Source: Whitmania pigra (lineage: Eukaryota; Annelida; Clitellata; Hirudinida; Haemopidae). Taken from it: a stretch of 64,000 bases of DNA. The notes under the pieces are model-generated. The model worked only from the letters and a program-made list of their open reading frames with translations. It was not told where the DNA came from and ran no database searches. The translations under genes were made by a program, and so were the position numbers. This document shows, piece by piece, positions 23,914 to 35,967 of the stretch. The stretch covers positions 62,001 through 126,000 of the forward strand of contig JAJTWR010000461.1 of the NCBI GenBank assembly GCA_021613335.1, in the 5' to 3' direction. The number at the start of each line of letters is the position of its first letter. Position 1 is the stretch's first letter.

Positions 23914-25847
23914 TTAGCAGTTTAAAAATATAAAGTAAAAGGGTTTCTCACTTTAGTACTACAATTAAAATTTCTTCAATTGATTTTCATCGATTCGGAT
24001 GATTAGACATAACATCAGTTATTTTGGTATTAAAAACTAAAAATCCAGCTCTTCGATAGTTTTCCATGTAAACGTCATTTAGAAAAGATTTAGGGTTGTT
24101 CGGTGACCCAGAATGATATTTAATTATAAACCTGGACCGTAGAAGTGTTCAGTGACGTCTAAAGATATGAAGTTATATTACTATAACTTTTCTTTTTTGT
24201 CAGAGATTTTAAAATTAGATTTTTATGATATTAGAAGGTGGTAAGCTAATTTGGGATTTCATCTTTATGTTTGTACCAGAATCCTCGTCCTTAATGAATT
24301 TTATCGTCGTGACGTCACACAAGTGGTAGATTATCCGAAATGTCAGTGTTTTCCAACAAAATAAATCGATTTAGCGATAAAATAGATAAGCATTAATAAC
24401 TGAATACTATTAATATTATTTAATAACTTCGACAGCTTTCAGTTTCGTCAACAACTATCAGCTGTTCTTGCAAAAAAATGAGAAAAGTTCACGACTTATT
24501 GTTAAAACATAATTCCATAATTTAAAATAAATCTTTATATTCAAAGTTCCTATACTTATATATAAAGTACTTATAGTACTTTGAATTCGCACCTCTACCT
24601 TAAAAGAAAAAAAGAAGCTTGTTATTTATTCTAGTGAAAATGCCGGTATCGCCTAAATAACTGAGGGCACACGTTCGCATGGATCTATTCATCCATCAGA
24701 AAACTCGTTCAACAAAAAAATGCACCCATTCGTTTATTCAATCGTATTTTCATCCGTTCGTTCGCTCATAAAAGCTGTCCATTAGCGAAACAGGTTTTTA
24801 ATCATTTTACGCGAAGTACCGTTCCTCTAAAAACGTTCCCAGCAATTTGTGACGACATAATTTAATATTTTTCTTTGTTTTTCGAGGTCTTTTGTTATTC
24901 GATTATGAAAAACCTTTTCCATAAACTGCAAATTCTGGGTAATTAGGAAGTTATCCTGATTCGGTTTTGTTTATAACAAGCATTAACCACCGATCATGAA
25001 CTTTAAGATGTCGTCATTTATTATTATTAATTATTCAAAGTCAAGGGGTACCGACATTATAATAAAAAGACGCATTATCATGCCATGCCAAAATGGTCGC
25101 CGCTTTAGACGTGAATTGAGATATTCTCGAGCGTGCTGGGGTGAATTTGTTTTCACGGGCGTTATAAATGATGGCTGGGCAGGAAGCAGTTGATAAGATC
25201 AAGAGTGGATGAAAAATCTAACGATAAATCCAATGTGCCGACTTTTTTTGCAAAGACATTTATTATTCCACTGTAAACTCTTTTTTATTGGATGGAACAA
25301 TTACCTTAATAAACAGCTACTGCTCTCACAAAAATTAAGACCTTCATCTTTCAAAGCATTCTTCCATTAATGACATGTATTGTATCTTTTGGTATATATT
25401 ATTTATATGTACCTATGTTGTTATGATGCTTGTCTCATTGTGCCACTCATCAATTTATGACTTATTGAATGTAAACTTTTGCAATTTTCTTGCTACCCCT
25501 GATTAACATTCAAATCCGAAATTTTATGATGTTATTTCTGTGGCTATCAACAACATCGATCACTCTCCATGCGGCGAACGCCTATTTCATGAGTTTATTA
25601 TCTCCCAAGATTTTTGTTTAATTCTTGTCCTTATTCTACATTTTTATAGAGGCAAATCTTTCACAACTTGTTATCTTTCCTCAATGCTTCTTCATGAAGA
25701 GCATCTAATCAAAGAGCAGGGGGCAAGAGAGCAAGTTTGGAGGATTTTCAAAACTTTTTTCGTCTATTACCAAATTGACATAATTGCTCAGGAGAAATTT
25801 TTGTCTGCAACCCTGTCAAAAACGTTTATAGCAAGGTAGCCATAGGT

Positions 25848-27296
25848 CAGCGGTTCTCAACCTTTCTGACGTTGCGACCCACAGGCAGCACTTGCCATAC
25901 TGCGGCGACCCCCAACAACAAAATTGATTGGGCCACCTTTCACTCATGAATCATTGTTGATGTTATGCCTTTCACTCTTTCACTTCTAAATATTAGAAAT
26001 GTAAAACCTTTTTACGCACATATCTCACTTGCAAGATTTAGTCAGTTTTAAAAATGAACACATGAGACATGTTGTCATGTTTTTAAATTATTTATTTCGT
26101 AACATTATTTGAGTTTCTAAACATTTTAAAACAGTTTCAGTGAGATGGCAGTGCTTGCTAAATTCAAGATGGCAGCAACCAACAAACGTGCTTACTAGCA
26201 AACATAAATACAGTCAGGGCGGAAACCGTAAGGACACCCCATTATTTCGTAATAACTCGATAAAGAAAAATTTGATTGTGGGGAAATTTTAATATGTTAT
26301 GTATTTATATATTTGTGATTATCTCTTAAATTTTCATCAAAATATGTTCGTGCATTAATTTTAAAATTCCAAAAACGTGATTTCGGGGCATCCAATAACC
26401 ATAAAAGACACTTTCAAAAATCATCGAAAAATGACTAAAAACATTGTTAAAAAACAGGAAAAAAGTTTATTAATATGAAATAAAGTTTCCTTTATTTTCA
26501 ATAACTTTAAAACATCTGTTGCCCATTGATTTTATTAGAGTTTTGACGAATTTTCAGTCCAGTTATTTCCAGGCACCAGCCATTTATAAAATATTAATTT
26601 TATAAACTTCACATTAATTTTTAACTTTTTTTGGGTTTATATATCGATAATATTTGCATAAAGTGCCTTTTGGTTGCGTAACTATGACAAATTTCAAGTT
26701 TCATTGGAAATAAGTAAAGATGTCCTTAACGTTTTCAAACGGCCATAAAATGCTATTTTGCATATTTTACAAGATCTACTCGTTAAATTTTTTTGAAATT
26801 TTGCAGGATGTTTCGTCTACCATAAAGAGATATTATATAAAAAAAAGTGAGTAATATTGAACTTTTATTTAACGAGTTATCACAAAAATATGGGGTGTCC
26901 TTAAGGTTTCTGTCCGGATTGTATATTGTAAAACAAGAGATGTGAACACATCCTTATCATGTATATTTCATTTGTACGATGTACAACATCAAATAACGTA
27001 AATAGTTGGCTGTACCATGTTCCTCCCATAGTTGCTACTTTTCTATCCAGTCCTGCAAGTCAGTCGCTAAACGTCAAACTAAGGCCGCAAGAATCTCTGC
27101 CATCCAGCAAACGGCCCGACGCAACATTGAGCGTTATTACAATAGCTTGCACTACAAAAACCATCTTGCTCAAAATTATATGTGGTATTAAGGATAACGT
27201 TTTGTCAAAAAATATATTTAAAAATATTAAATTCTCAGTGTCTTAGGCGATCCCTGACAAAAACATCAGGTGACCCCCAAAGATTGAAAGCCGCTG
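25848..27296. mobile_element. hAT-like non-autonomous DNA transposon with near-perfect 8-bp target duplication
   Basis: The left end cagcggttctcaacctttct is the inverted, imperfect match of the right end (agattgaaagccgctg). The flanks ccataggt (25840-25847) and ccacaggc (27297-27304) match at 6 of 8 positions, as expected of an aged 8-bp hAT target-site duplication. The subterminal gttgcgaccca / tgacccccaa segments resemble those of many hAT elements. No transposase is encoded, so the 1.45-kb copy must have been mobilised in trans. A second element is nested inside it. Confidence 0.75.
26211..26921. mobile_element. Nested Tc1/mariner-like inverted-repeat element (about 0.7 kb, TA-flanked)
   Basis: The left end starts cagtcagggcggaaaccgta and the right end, read on the reverse strand, starts caatccggacagaaacctta. 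They match at 26 of the first 31 positions and similarity continues to about 60 bp (ataactcg...). Both ends abut TA (26209-26210 and 26922-26923), the mariner-type target duplication. No transposase ORF is present. It lies wholly within the hAT-like element, so it inserted later. Confidence 0.75.
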
Positions 27297-27304
27297 CCAC
27301 AGGC

Positions 27305-30300
27305 GATCTCCTGAGCACTAGCTAGCATTCATGATCGTTAGCCATCAATTTCTGGCGTTGATGGATTTCTTAACGGAGGACATTAATGTAAAACTAATTT
27401 CTGATTCTGGAAGTCTCGGCTGGTTCAGGCTCCTCCGACTAGTTGACTCTGAATGATCTTGGCATTGTCCAAGTAATTTTGTTATAAACAGTCGTTAGTA
27501 AAACACGTATGCTGCAAGAGGTTTGTGCCTAGTAAACAGAAGAAAAATCAATATCAATAAAACATTATATTAATTATATATAATATCTGATAAATCACAG
27601 CAGTATACAAATAATGGGTACAAAATGAAAATAGCATTTACTTAATAATTATATTAGGGATGGAGTTACGGATGTATTATATATTCACAGGAGTTTTAAA
27701 TATCATTGACCTACAAAATTTCTTTTAGTGACCTCTGCATCACAACAGGTGCATATCCGAAGAAATCCTCCAATTTAAGAGTTATCTGCCATTCGTCGGA
27801 TTTTTAAGTTGTGTCGCGTAGAAATTCTAGATAATGGCATTTATAATGGAAAATCGTATTCTTAAAATTATTTAACTTAAATAATTACAAATGTTTTATC
27901 TTTGTTAGTACCGCATGTAAATGCCAAGACTTTCAATAGCTGGATGTATAACTGGGATTTTGCTTCGATTTTGCATATCCAAAAAAACTTCTGATGAAAA
28001 TTGGAAAATAATTTTCAAAATCTTTATAAATTTTAAAATCTTCCATCCAAACCTTTAAATTGCTTTAACTTCTTTCGGAACTTTCAAGGGAAAAATTCTA
28101 AAATTCTCATTTCATGGAAATTTTACAACTGCGATGTGCATTTGTTCAACTCTTGAATTCTGGAAAGTTCCGATGATCATTTGGGGTTTTTTTTTAAATC
28201 GTCCCTTCGCAAGATCATGAATTAAATTCAGATATCAGACAGCTCACTGGCCACTACCTGGTATCGACTAACTAAAATTTTGTCCGGTTACCATGTAGCA
28301 TGAAGCCTTGGTGAATGAAGGATTTATTTCCAGCCGATCGATTCGACGCTAAGCTCATCGCTCATCTCTCGCTCCGCTTTGATCGGCGACCCAAAGTAAT
28401 CGAAATCACCACCTCGTATGAGCGCAACCAAACATTAAAATGATCTTTCTTATTTCTGGCAGCCACTGTCACTATTAATTAGCTCCTCACCTTGGCACCA
28501 GTAGAATTACCTATTGCAAAGCCATTATTATGTAAATAAAGCTTTAGTTCCAATTCCTTGTTTCTGGTGAAGAACTTGGGGTTGATAGTGGCAGCATACT
28601 ATCTGTTACGGACTTTGAGGGAAGAACGTGACAACTATATCTGATCTTGTTCTCGACGTTTTGCCCACACTTCCAGGGTTTCTGTAGTTTCGATTTAGTT
28701 CGCAGCATTCTGTAAATGAATGGCGACTCTTTTTGGGTTTGATACGACGAAGAAGTCTGGGCCCGTGAGCCTTGAATGATAGCTCGATCTGATATATGAA
28801 CTCTGACCAGCAGTTTTCAAAACTAAAGCAATATTCAAACAAAACATTCCAGTTGGTTGTGCAGATATTGTTTTAGGTTGTAGTAATTTGCTCTGAGAAA
28901 GTCATAAGGTGCAACTTTAGGAAATTGATTGTTTGAGGAACCAGAAAGAGGTCTGAAAGATATGACATTGTTATCGTTGGTTGAGATGGGACACAAAACA
29001 TCAATTGTCGAGATGAACGAGCGTACGCCTCTTTAGACCGCAGACGGGTGAGATCATGATCGAAATATACTTTCCTGACATCAGAGTCTTGTGACGTGCG
29101 AAGGAGTTTGGATGATGAAATTACATCTTTATCCGCCTGTACATTTTCCAATATAACGCAGAGACATACTAATTTTGAGAACATACATGGTATTTTTAGT
29201 TTTAGTAAATTCAAATAAATTCAAGAATAAAACTGCAATTTATGAACTAATTTTATTCAATATTCAATCAAATTCAGTTACTAACAAGGTTTTGTCATCT
29301 GGTTTGGTCCGATTTGACTTTGTGAGTGAATCAATAAAATTTATTTTAATTGTAAAATCCACAAAATAACATAGAAAGTTGACAGACCCAAACAAAAGTT
29401 TTTGGTTCAAAAAATCGGTTGGCAACATAAACGGGTTGTAAACATTTTCACTTAATAGTTTTTGAAAAACTTCAAGGATTTGGAAAAGTATGTCGATTTC
29501 AGTCAGTTTATCCAAATGGAAATTTGTGGCAAAACAATTTAATTTCCTTTTCTTATCGGAGTCGTTACGATAAAGTGAATTAATTTTGGGGCGTTTCTTT
29601 CCAAGCAAATTCTATTTTTAGAAAATGTAGTTCAAATTATATAATTTCTTCTAATGTTATTTTTTCGCACCAGATGAACAAAGTTCATCGAATATACTTC
29701 GAAAAAAATTAAACCAAACTTTTCTAAAATTAAGAATATCAGCCCACCCATCCACTCAAACAACACCAGCAGAATTATTCCAAAAAATCCTCGCTCAATA
29801 TTCCCACTGATTTCACATCACACGACACAATGTATGGGACACACCCTTCGACCCCGACTACCCTGACTCGACGCTATACCACAGCTTTATTGCAAATGGG
29901 AAAAACACTCTAACGCAAAACAATGCTTTGGTCAATATTTTACTGACAATATCAAGCGTTTTTAGAGGTGAAAGTGACAGTGCTTGAAAACTAACTTTCA
30001 ACTACAGAAGGTACGCCCGCATGGCCTAATTCGAACCCCGTCTAGCTATGCAACGGACGTTAATAAAGCACTTTAACCACAGAAGCATGCTGAATAATCT
30101 TATTCCTTACTTCCACCGACCTCAATAAGGTCGCGGGAGTTCAGCCATTGCAGGAATGAGTGAAGGATGGCATTTCTCTGGTTGGATTGGATTACATTTC
30201 CACGCATTATGTTTCAATTGAAGCGTCTCTCCCTTTACGTTTGTATTAATTAAAAGCCCCTTTACTATGACGCTGGAAGTATTACTGTACCCATTGAAAA

Positions 30301-30534
30301 ATAAAATTGAAAAAATTAAGTATTTATTAGACTTATAATAAAAAATTAAAACTTGACGTGAAACTATTAAGGATCTTCCGTTATGGAAGTCTAGCAAAAA
30401 GTCTAAACAGAAATGAAGCAAAAAGTAATAACAGCAAAGCAGATAACTTGATCGACTTCCAGTTTAATTGAATCACAATATAAATTTAATTGGTATTTAA
30501 CTAAGAGGCAATTCTAAAAATCATTACTTAAGGG
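27305..30534. other. Intergenic region with uncertain reverse-strand ORFs
   Basis: Between the hAT-like element and the HECT relic there is no recognised gene. Reverse-strand open segments at 29608-29400, 29190-28873 and 28842-28606 have plausible splice signals (for example tatctttcag near 28953) and a more balanced composition than the background, but I could not assemble a frame-consistent model or recognise a family. A forward segment at about 29660-30000 reads through two open stretches separated by one TGA. A SINE-like copy lies at 30010-30090. Confidence 0.35.
30010..30090 (-). repeat. tRNA-derived SINE-like copy
   Basis: Read on the reverse strand it contains gtggttaaagtgc, then acgtccgttgcatagctaga and ggggttcgaattaggcc. 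These resemble a pol III A box and a B box (GGTTCGAAT) about 40 bp apart, the layout of a tRNA-derived SINE head. Confidence 0.6.
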
Positions 30535-32436
30535 ATGGAGTGTGAAAGAGCACTTAAACGAGCCATTATTGTAGATGATCCTTTGAAAAATTTGGTACAC
30601 TCTTTTGGAAACGCCTCATTGGAAAAATGGCTGGAAAATGGATTTGGTGATGAACTTGCTAAATGTTTAGCTGAGAATGCAGAAACGAAAAACTCAATCG
30701 CTCTAAAATACTTAGGTATTGTGAATGCAATCATTCCGCCTGTTCCAAATTTAATGGACGATGACTTCGGTACAACTACGCTTGAGGGTTATTTAACACA
30801 TAGCTATCTGAATCAAATCGCCAAGTTAGTAACACAAATTATAAGACCTGTTATTATGAATTGTAAGTATATGGGCGATTCGGTGTGTTTGTCGGTTGAG
30901 CCCTTGTACTCTAAGGTTTTACTGAAAACAGTTTACTATGCCAGTGCCAGTGACATCCTAAATTCATTAAAATTCAGAATTTCATCAACTGACTTAAAAC
31001 CATTTTGCGACAAATCAAGTCATATTGCCATGGCATTAATTACCATATTAGGCACGAAGATGTCGGATGCCTGGTTTCAGAATTTCATTTTCTCGTGGCG
31101 TGATTTCTTTATGAATATGAGATTGATAGTAATGGGAATCGAAGACAAAATGTGTCCTTATGTAGAGAGTCTACGAAAATTATATTATGAATTGAACCTC
31201 GAAGAGAAATACGAGAAAAGGTGTCCAGCATTCAAAGCGTTACTCGAAACTAGTCGTATGTTTCAAGAGGATTGTCTTGACACGACTTTAAAACGCGTAT
31301 CGCAAATAATCTATGATAATTATGATAGTATTCACTTTATTTGCGGCCAACATTTTCTACAGAGTGGCCTTTTGCATCAGTTTCACACTCTTTTGTGCAA
31401 ACCTTCTGAAATCGGCGATCAGACATTTGTTATTAAATCATTTTTAATTGTCTTTCTAAGCTTTGAAACAAATACAGAAGGCAACTACGAATGTAAAGGA
31501 GATTTGTACAAGATGTTGATTGTCATAGTTATTATGACCCTAAATAGATGTTTGGATATGGACGAGGCGAAAGATATGTACAGGGAGGTTCACACGGACT
31601 CTCCATTAAGTACCATCTAACGTTTGGAAAGTGAGGATATCCTAGCACTCCAACTATTAGAAGCCCTGTATGTTCTGAACAGCAGCTGGCATCAGTGGTT
31701 TGACATTGTGGAAGAGGACATGATAGTTCATATTAGTTGTTTTCAAGGAATGAAATGTCGTTCATTCGAAGGCGAGGAATTTGAAGATAATCTATGGCTT
31801 TTAAATTACACGAAACTATGTCCTGCTTTTTCCTCGGAGAAATGGAGACGTTATATGTTCGAGGAATTAAAATGGGAAATCAAGAATAGCAGCTATATCG
31901 AAAAATGTTTTGAAGTAAGAAGAAGCAATGTACTGAGTGATATTTTTGATATATTCAGTCAGAATGGTAATTGCATCGGCGATCGTTGGGACTTTGTCAT
32001 CAAAGATGAAATAGCAATAGGTCCTGGCGTCACAAAAGAGGTTTATTCGCTTTTATCTTAGGAGTTACAGAGGTGCGACACTGGTCTCTGGCAAGGGCAG
32101 CCAATTAAAGTATCAGGCAATGAGATGAGGTGCACTTATTTTCAGTATGGCCTTGTCCCAAATGTAACCAAAGAAACACGAAATTTTAAATTATTGGGAA
32201 TGATCATGGCAAAGGCCATTCTGGATGAACAACTTCTGAATATTCCGTTAAGCATCGAATTTTTCCAACGACTCCGGACAACTCACCTTGAAAATTACTC
32301 CCATTTAAAACGAGAATACTTTGATTTAATAGAAACGTTCCCGATGTTGGAATCTCTGTACAAGCAGAACAGTACACAACTGATAAAGTGCAAATACGAC
32401 GTCTTTATGCTTTGCTTATTTAGTGTGAGTATTTGA
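30535..32436 (+). pseudogene. TRIP12-type HECT E3 ubiquitin ligase retrocopy, broken
   Basis: One reading frame runs without introns through three open segments (30535-31617, 31621-32058, 32062-32433) interrupted by TAA at 31618-31620 and TAG at 32059-32061. The third segment carries the start of a HECT N-lobe: a GPGVTKEVYSL segment, ELQRCDTGLWQG directly after the second stop, then LGMIMAKAILDEQLLNIPL. These align with the TRIP12/UPL3/HECTD1 subgroup (EVGTGLGPTLEFY, LGKLMAKAIMD). The C-lobe with the catalytic Cys is missing. The upstream about 480 residues are helical and divergent. Absence of introns plus in-frame stops and truncation indicate a degenerate processed copy. Stop-codon readthrough is possible but unlikely, because two different stops are involved. 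Confidence 0.72.
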
Positions 32437-32652
32437 TCCAAAATGACATCAATTGGGAATTGGGTTAGGGTTAGCCCTAGAATCCAACAATTCAAAGGCT
32501 TCAGTTTTTAGACATTCAATCCAAGTGAAGAGCACCACACTTGTTGACCCAGAAACTCCTGTAAATTCTGAGATATGTTACAAATATATTCAAACTTTAT
32601 TAATCACTGAATACTGACAATGCCTCAACATCACATTCAAAAACTAAGTAAT

Positions 32653-34384
32653 TCATAAACCATTGCCTTGAGCATACTCCTCATCACCTGTAGTATTTTC
32701 TTCCGAGTTGCGTTCAATTTGTACTGTATTCATCTGATTAATATCATTTGTAGAGTTTATTGTTGGTTGCCAGCTTTGAATTTGTTGCTGTTGGATCATG
32801 CTTTTCATAAGTTGATGTTGTACAATTGCAGTCAAGGGCTGTTTGATTAAGCTAGAATAATGTAGTGGCTTAGGCAAATTATTGTTCTGCTGAGAGAAAA
32901 GAAATGCAATGCACGGAGGTTGTTGTAACAAGTGTGGAACAGGCTGCTGTAGCAGTGCCTGAGTCGCGAAATTGTTCACGCTCGAAGAGGTGCAGGTATT
33001 ATTAGCTTTGTTCTGGAAATCTGTATTAGCCCCTGTACCTCCAGATGGAATCTGCTTGCTCTCCTTTGGAGGTGGTGACTTTGGCCTCATATTTTCTATC
33101 TCAGCTGTTGTTCCGGTCAAGTGACCAGTTGCAGAATGGTTGAAGTAAGCTGAATAATCGTCGGCATTAAAATTACTTACGGCAAGATTCGGTCCGACGG
33201 TCAACCACCCGGGTCGGACGGAATGGTTTCTTCCGTAAAGGTGGAGCCTCCTTCGTCCAAGGCAAAAGTTCTCAATAATGTTAAAGAGCTCGTTCGGTTT
33301 TCTGTCGGGCTGGTCGGGATCCTGATCGGCAAGTATCACATCCACATCCACATTTGCATGGATGAAGTCTCCATCTATACTCCTCTTGACTGTACCTTTG
33401 ATACCCATCAGACAGTGCTCCTGAGGATAAAATTTATATAAACTAAAAGGAAGATCAATAAGATACTTTAGCAGAAATCAATGTTTTAAACTTATTTTCT
33501 CAAAATTACCTTTGTCCTGTGGAATATAGCATCAGCTTCTAGTGCTGGCAGATTCTCCTGATAGATTTTATTTGTCTTGATCCAGCAAATATCTTCACAT
33601 CTACGGAAGCCCCATTTTTTAAGGCACTAAAAACGTCACCACTTTTACAAACAAATAATTTAAGAAGCAGGCAGACAAATTTAAAAAACATACTTCTCTT
33701 CCCTTGCTAAGTCCCTCAATGGATCCACACCAGAGCCATACGAATGATCTTGGTGCAGCTAACTGTTCAACTGGAATTCGTTCAATCTGATCAAGAAAAA
33801 GATTTTGATTCCCACAAATACCAAAATTTTCCCAAAAGGCATGTGAAAAAGTTAAAAACATAATTAAATTAGTATTGGGAACATCACCATTAACCCATTT
33901 TTTAAACCAGATGATCCGTTATTTAATGCACTATTCTTGCATTCATTAAAAATGCAGCACAAGATCAAACCTCATCCCAGTTATAGTATTCATTACAGCA
34001 AATTCCTGAATCCTGTCCAAATTCAGCCAGAGGTGGTTCTATGAGGATGGCATCGAAATGTGACTTTAAGTCCACTGCAGTAAGCATCAAAGGATTACAC
34101 TTCAGGCTCATGGCTGGATGATTTGTAGCTTCTACATGCTGCCTTTTTTTCATCATGAAACTCTCCATTTTTGGATAATGTCGATATCTTTCATGATATG
34201 CATCATTTAGAACAAAATTCTGTGGATGTTTTCTAGTTTTTATGAAGTTAAAAGAGTAATCAAATCTTGGATTGCTTGGTGACGACATCAAATCACTGCC
34301 TTTCTTAAAACAATCTGATAAAATGCCTTGGCTACTATTGTTGACAGTTGGCCTATACTCATCAAATGTTTGATGGGAAGGCAT
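32653..34384 (-). CDS. METTL14-like paralogue (second tandem copy)
   Basis: Four exons (34384-33971, 33786-33694, 33626-33510, 33420-32653) give 463 residues if translation starts at the ATG at 34384. A good acceptor (tttattttcag) lies just upstream of that ATG, so further 5' exons are likely. The fold is the METTL14 MT-A70-type methyltransferase domain. It keeps EPPL ([10 protein letters not shown]), CGS in [43 protein letters not shown] and [14 protein letters not shown]14 pairs with METTL3 in the m6A writer and contributes RNA binding, not catalysis. The first exon is divergent and lacks the N-terminal leader seen in the neighbour at 35968-39346. The C-terminus is Gln/Asn-rich, without RGG repeats. 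Exons of 93 and 117 nt match the neighbour exactly, so the two arose by duplication of genomic DNA. Confidence 0.88.
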
Positions 34385-35967
34385 AAATCTGAAAATAAAA
34401 AAAATTTAAGCGAGCACTTTTAGACATCAAAAAGCATATTTAAAATAAATAGGATCTATCGCTTAAGCTAGCTATGTGTTCACAATATTGAACATGGATT
34501 ATTTCTAACAATTTTTAACAAACTAAATATGTGTCTCTCTTAGCTTCATTTATTCCGCCACTTTTCCTATTAAAATGGAGAAAATCCGACCTTTAATTTT
34601 CAAATTACGCTCATAACATTAACAATTAAACGCGCCCATGCGCAAACCTATGATTTACTTCAAGAGTAAACAATAATCCCTAAATCCCTACATAATATAA
34701 TATCGTAGATCAAAAGCTTTCACAATTTATTCAAGCACTCACTTAATAATCTATTACATACATTACTAGAGGGCCAAAAATGACCAAACTAAATCATTGT
34801 AAAGATATTGAAGAATGTTGTAAATAAAATTTATAATTTTATGTTCCTTACAAATATTCGATTATGCATTGAATTTATTGTACTGAGACATATAAATTAT
34901 TTCTAGAAAAAGCTTTGAGGCAGTTAATAACACGGTAAAAGCCCTGCAGATTGTACATCGTGATCTTAAAAACCGGACATTTATGAGTAACGGACAATGT
35001 TTGGCACGGAACTATTGTTACTAGTTAATGGATCTTTAAGAGAGGACAGATAAGAGAAGAGCTCTAATGACCGTTGGGGTTGGGCTCTTGCGAGTGGGAA
35101 ATCGTTCCAGAACATGGAATCTCAGATTCATTGTGAAACAATTTCAAAATTGTCAAAAGCGATGACTTTTATCACTGCATTCCCCAATTTGTAGAAAGTG
35201 TGTGCTTGTTTTTATGTGATTCAATCTTGATCTATAGTAAGTAAATTTCCTGCTACAACGAACACTCCAGGATCAATGTACTCAGCCACTCAGTTGGAGA
35301 ATTGTATGTGATTCCATGCGCTCCATATTTCTGATATTGCCAGCAACTTTAAAATTTAATTTATCCTTGTTTGTCAATTGTTTAGTTGTTGGCTGCTTCA
35401 AAAAAGTCATGAGCTAAAATTAGGCAATATAACGGTATTTAACAAGCATTAGAAGGGGAACCCGCTCATTAGCTGCAATCAGTCCAGCTTGTTGACATAA
35501 CTTGTGGATGACCCTACACGTGACTTCGTGTCCTGCTGTAAACCTCCAAAGAATAAATTGCTCTGACTTGCTTAAACTACATTTGTAACTTGCTTAATTT
35601 GATTTTCTGAAAGAATTGCCTTCAACTATCATTTTTCATCAAATTTTGTAACATTTATTGGATTCTGTGAGCAATATGAACAAACTCTCCCTCTACATAA
35701 TTTAGCAAATCAAAGCAGCTTTTTTCTTGCTTCTAACTTATTCACCAAATAAGTTGGTTGTCACACAAGGTTATCTGCCTAAAAACCTTAAACCTCCAGA
35801 GGTACACTGCTTTTGGAGACCAAAAAAGACATTTCAGCCACGATGGTTGTTACCAATTAAAAGTAAATCAAGACTTTTTTTTAAGTATTGAAAAGCCACA
35901 CCAGAAAATGCTTAAAATTGATTCAAATTATTCTAATTTGTTGTCAACAAATCTCAAAAACCTCAAA
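34385..35967. other. Spacer between the two METTL14 copies
   Basis: These 1.6 kb should hold the 5' exon or exons and promoter of the METTL14-like gene and the 3' UTR of METTL14. I see no repeat, RNA gene or other coding sequence. The forward ORF at 35758-36240 overlaps METTL14 antisense and is a shadow. Confidence 0.5.

Larger units (their letters stand above)
18845..25847. other. Gene-poor AT-rich intergenic region
   Basis: I find no supported coding sequence across these 7 kb. It holds two GGACGTC-ended repeat copies (23094-23219 and 23797-23913), a short telomere-like CCCTAA run (about 22522-22543) and many homopolymer runs. ORFs at 20553, 21370, 24996 and 25540 have no family signal, codon bias or splice context that I can defend. 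Regulatory sequence for the GPCR gene is expected at the left edge but cannot be pinpointed. Confidence 0.5.

Noticed and set aside
28660..28730. CysCys-containing segment considered as an insulin-like A chain
   Set aside because: The required C-C-x3-C spacing and a matching B chain are absent.
31618..32061. In-frame TAA and TAG considered as a reassigned genetic code
   Set aside because: All other genes in the window use TAA, TAG and TGA as normal terminators, and their coding exons contain no in-frame stops.
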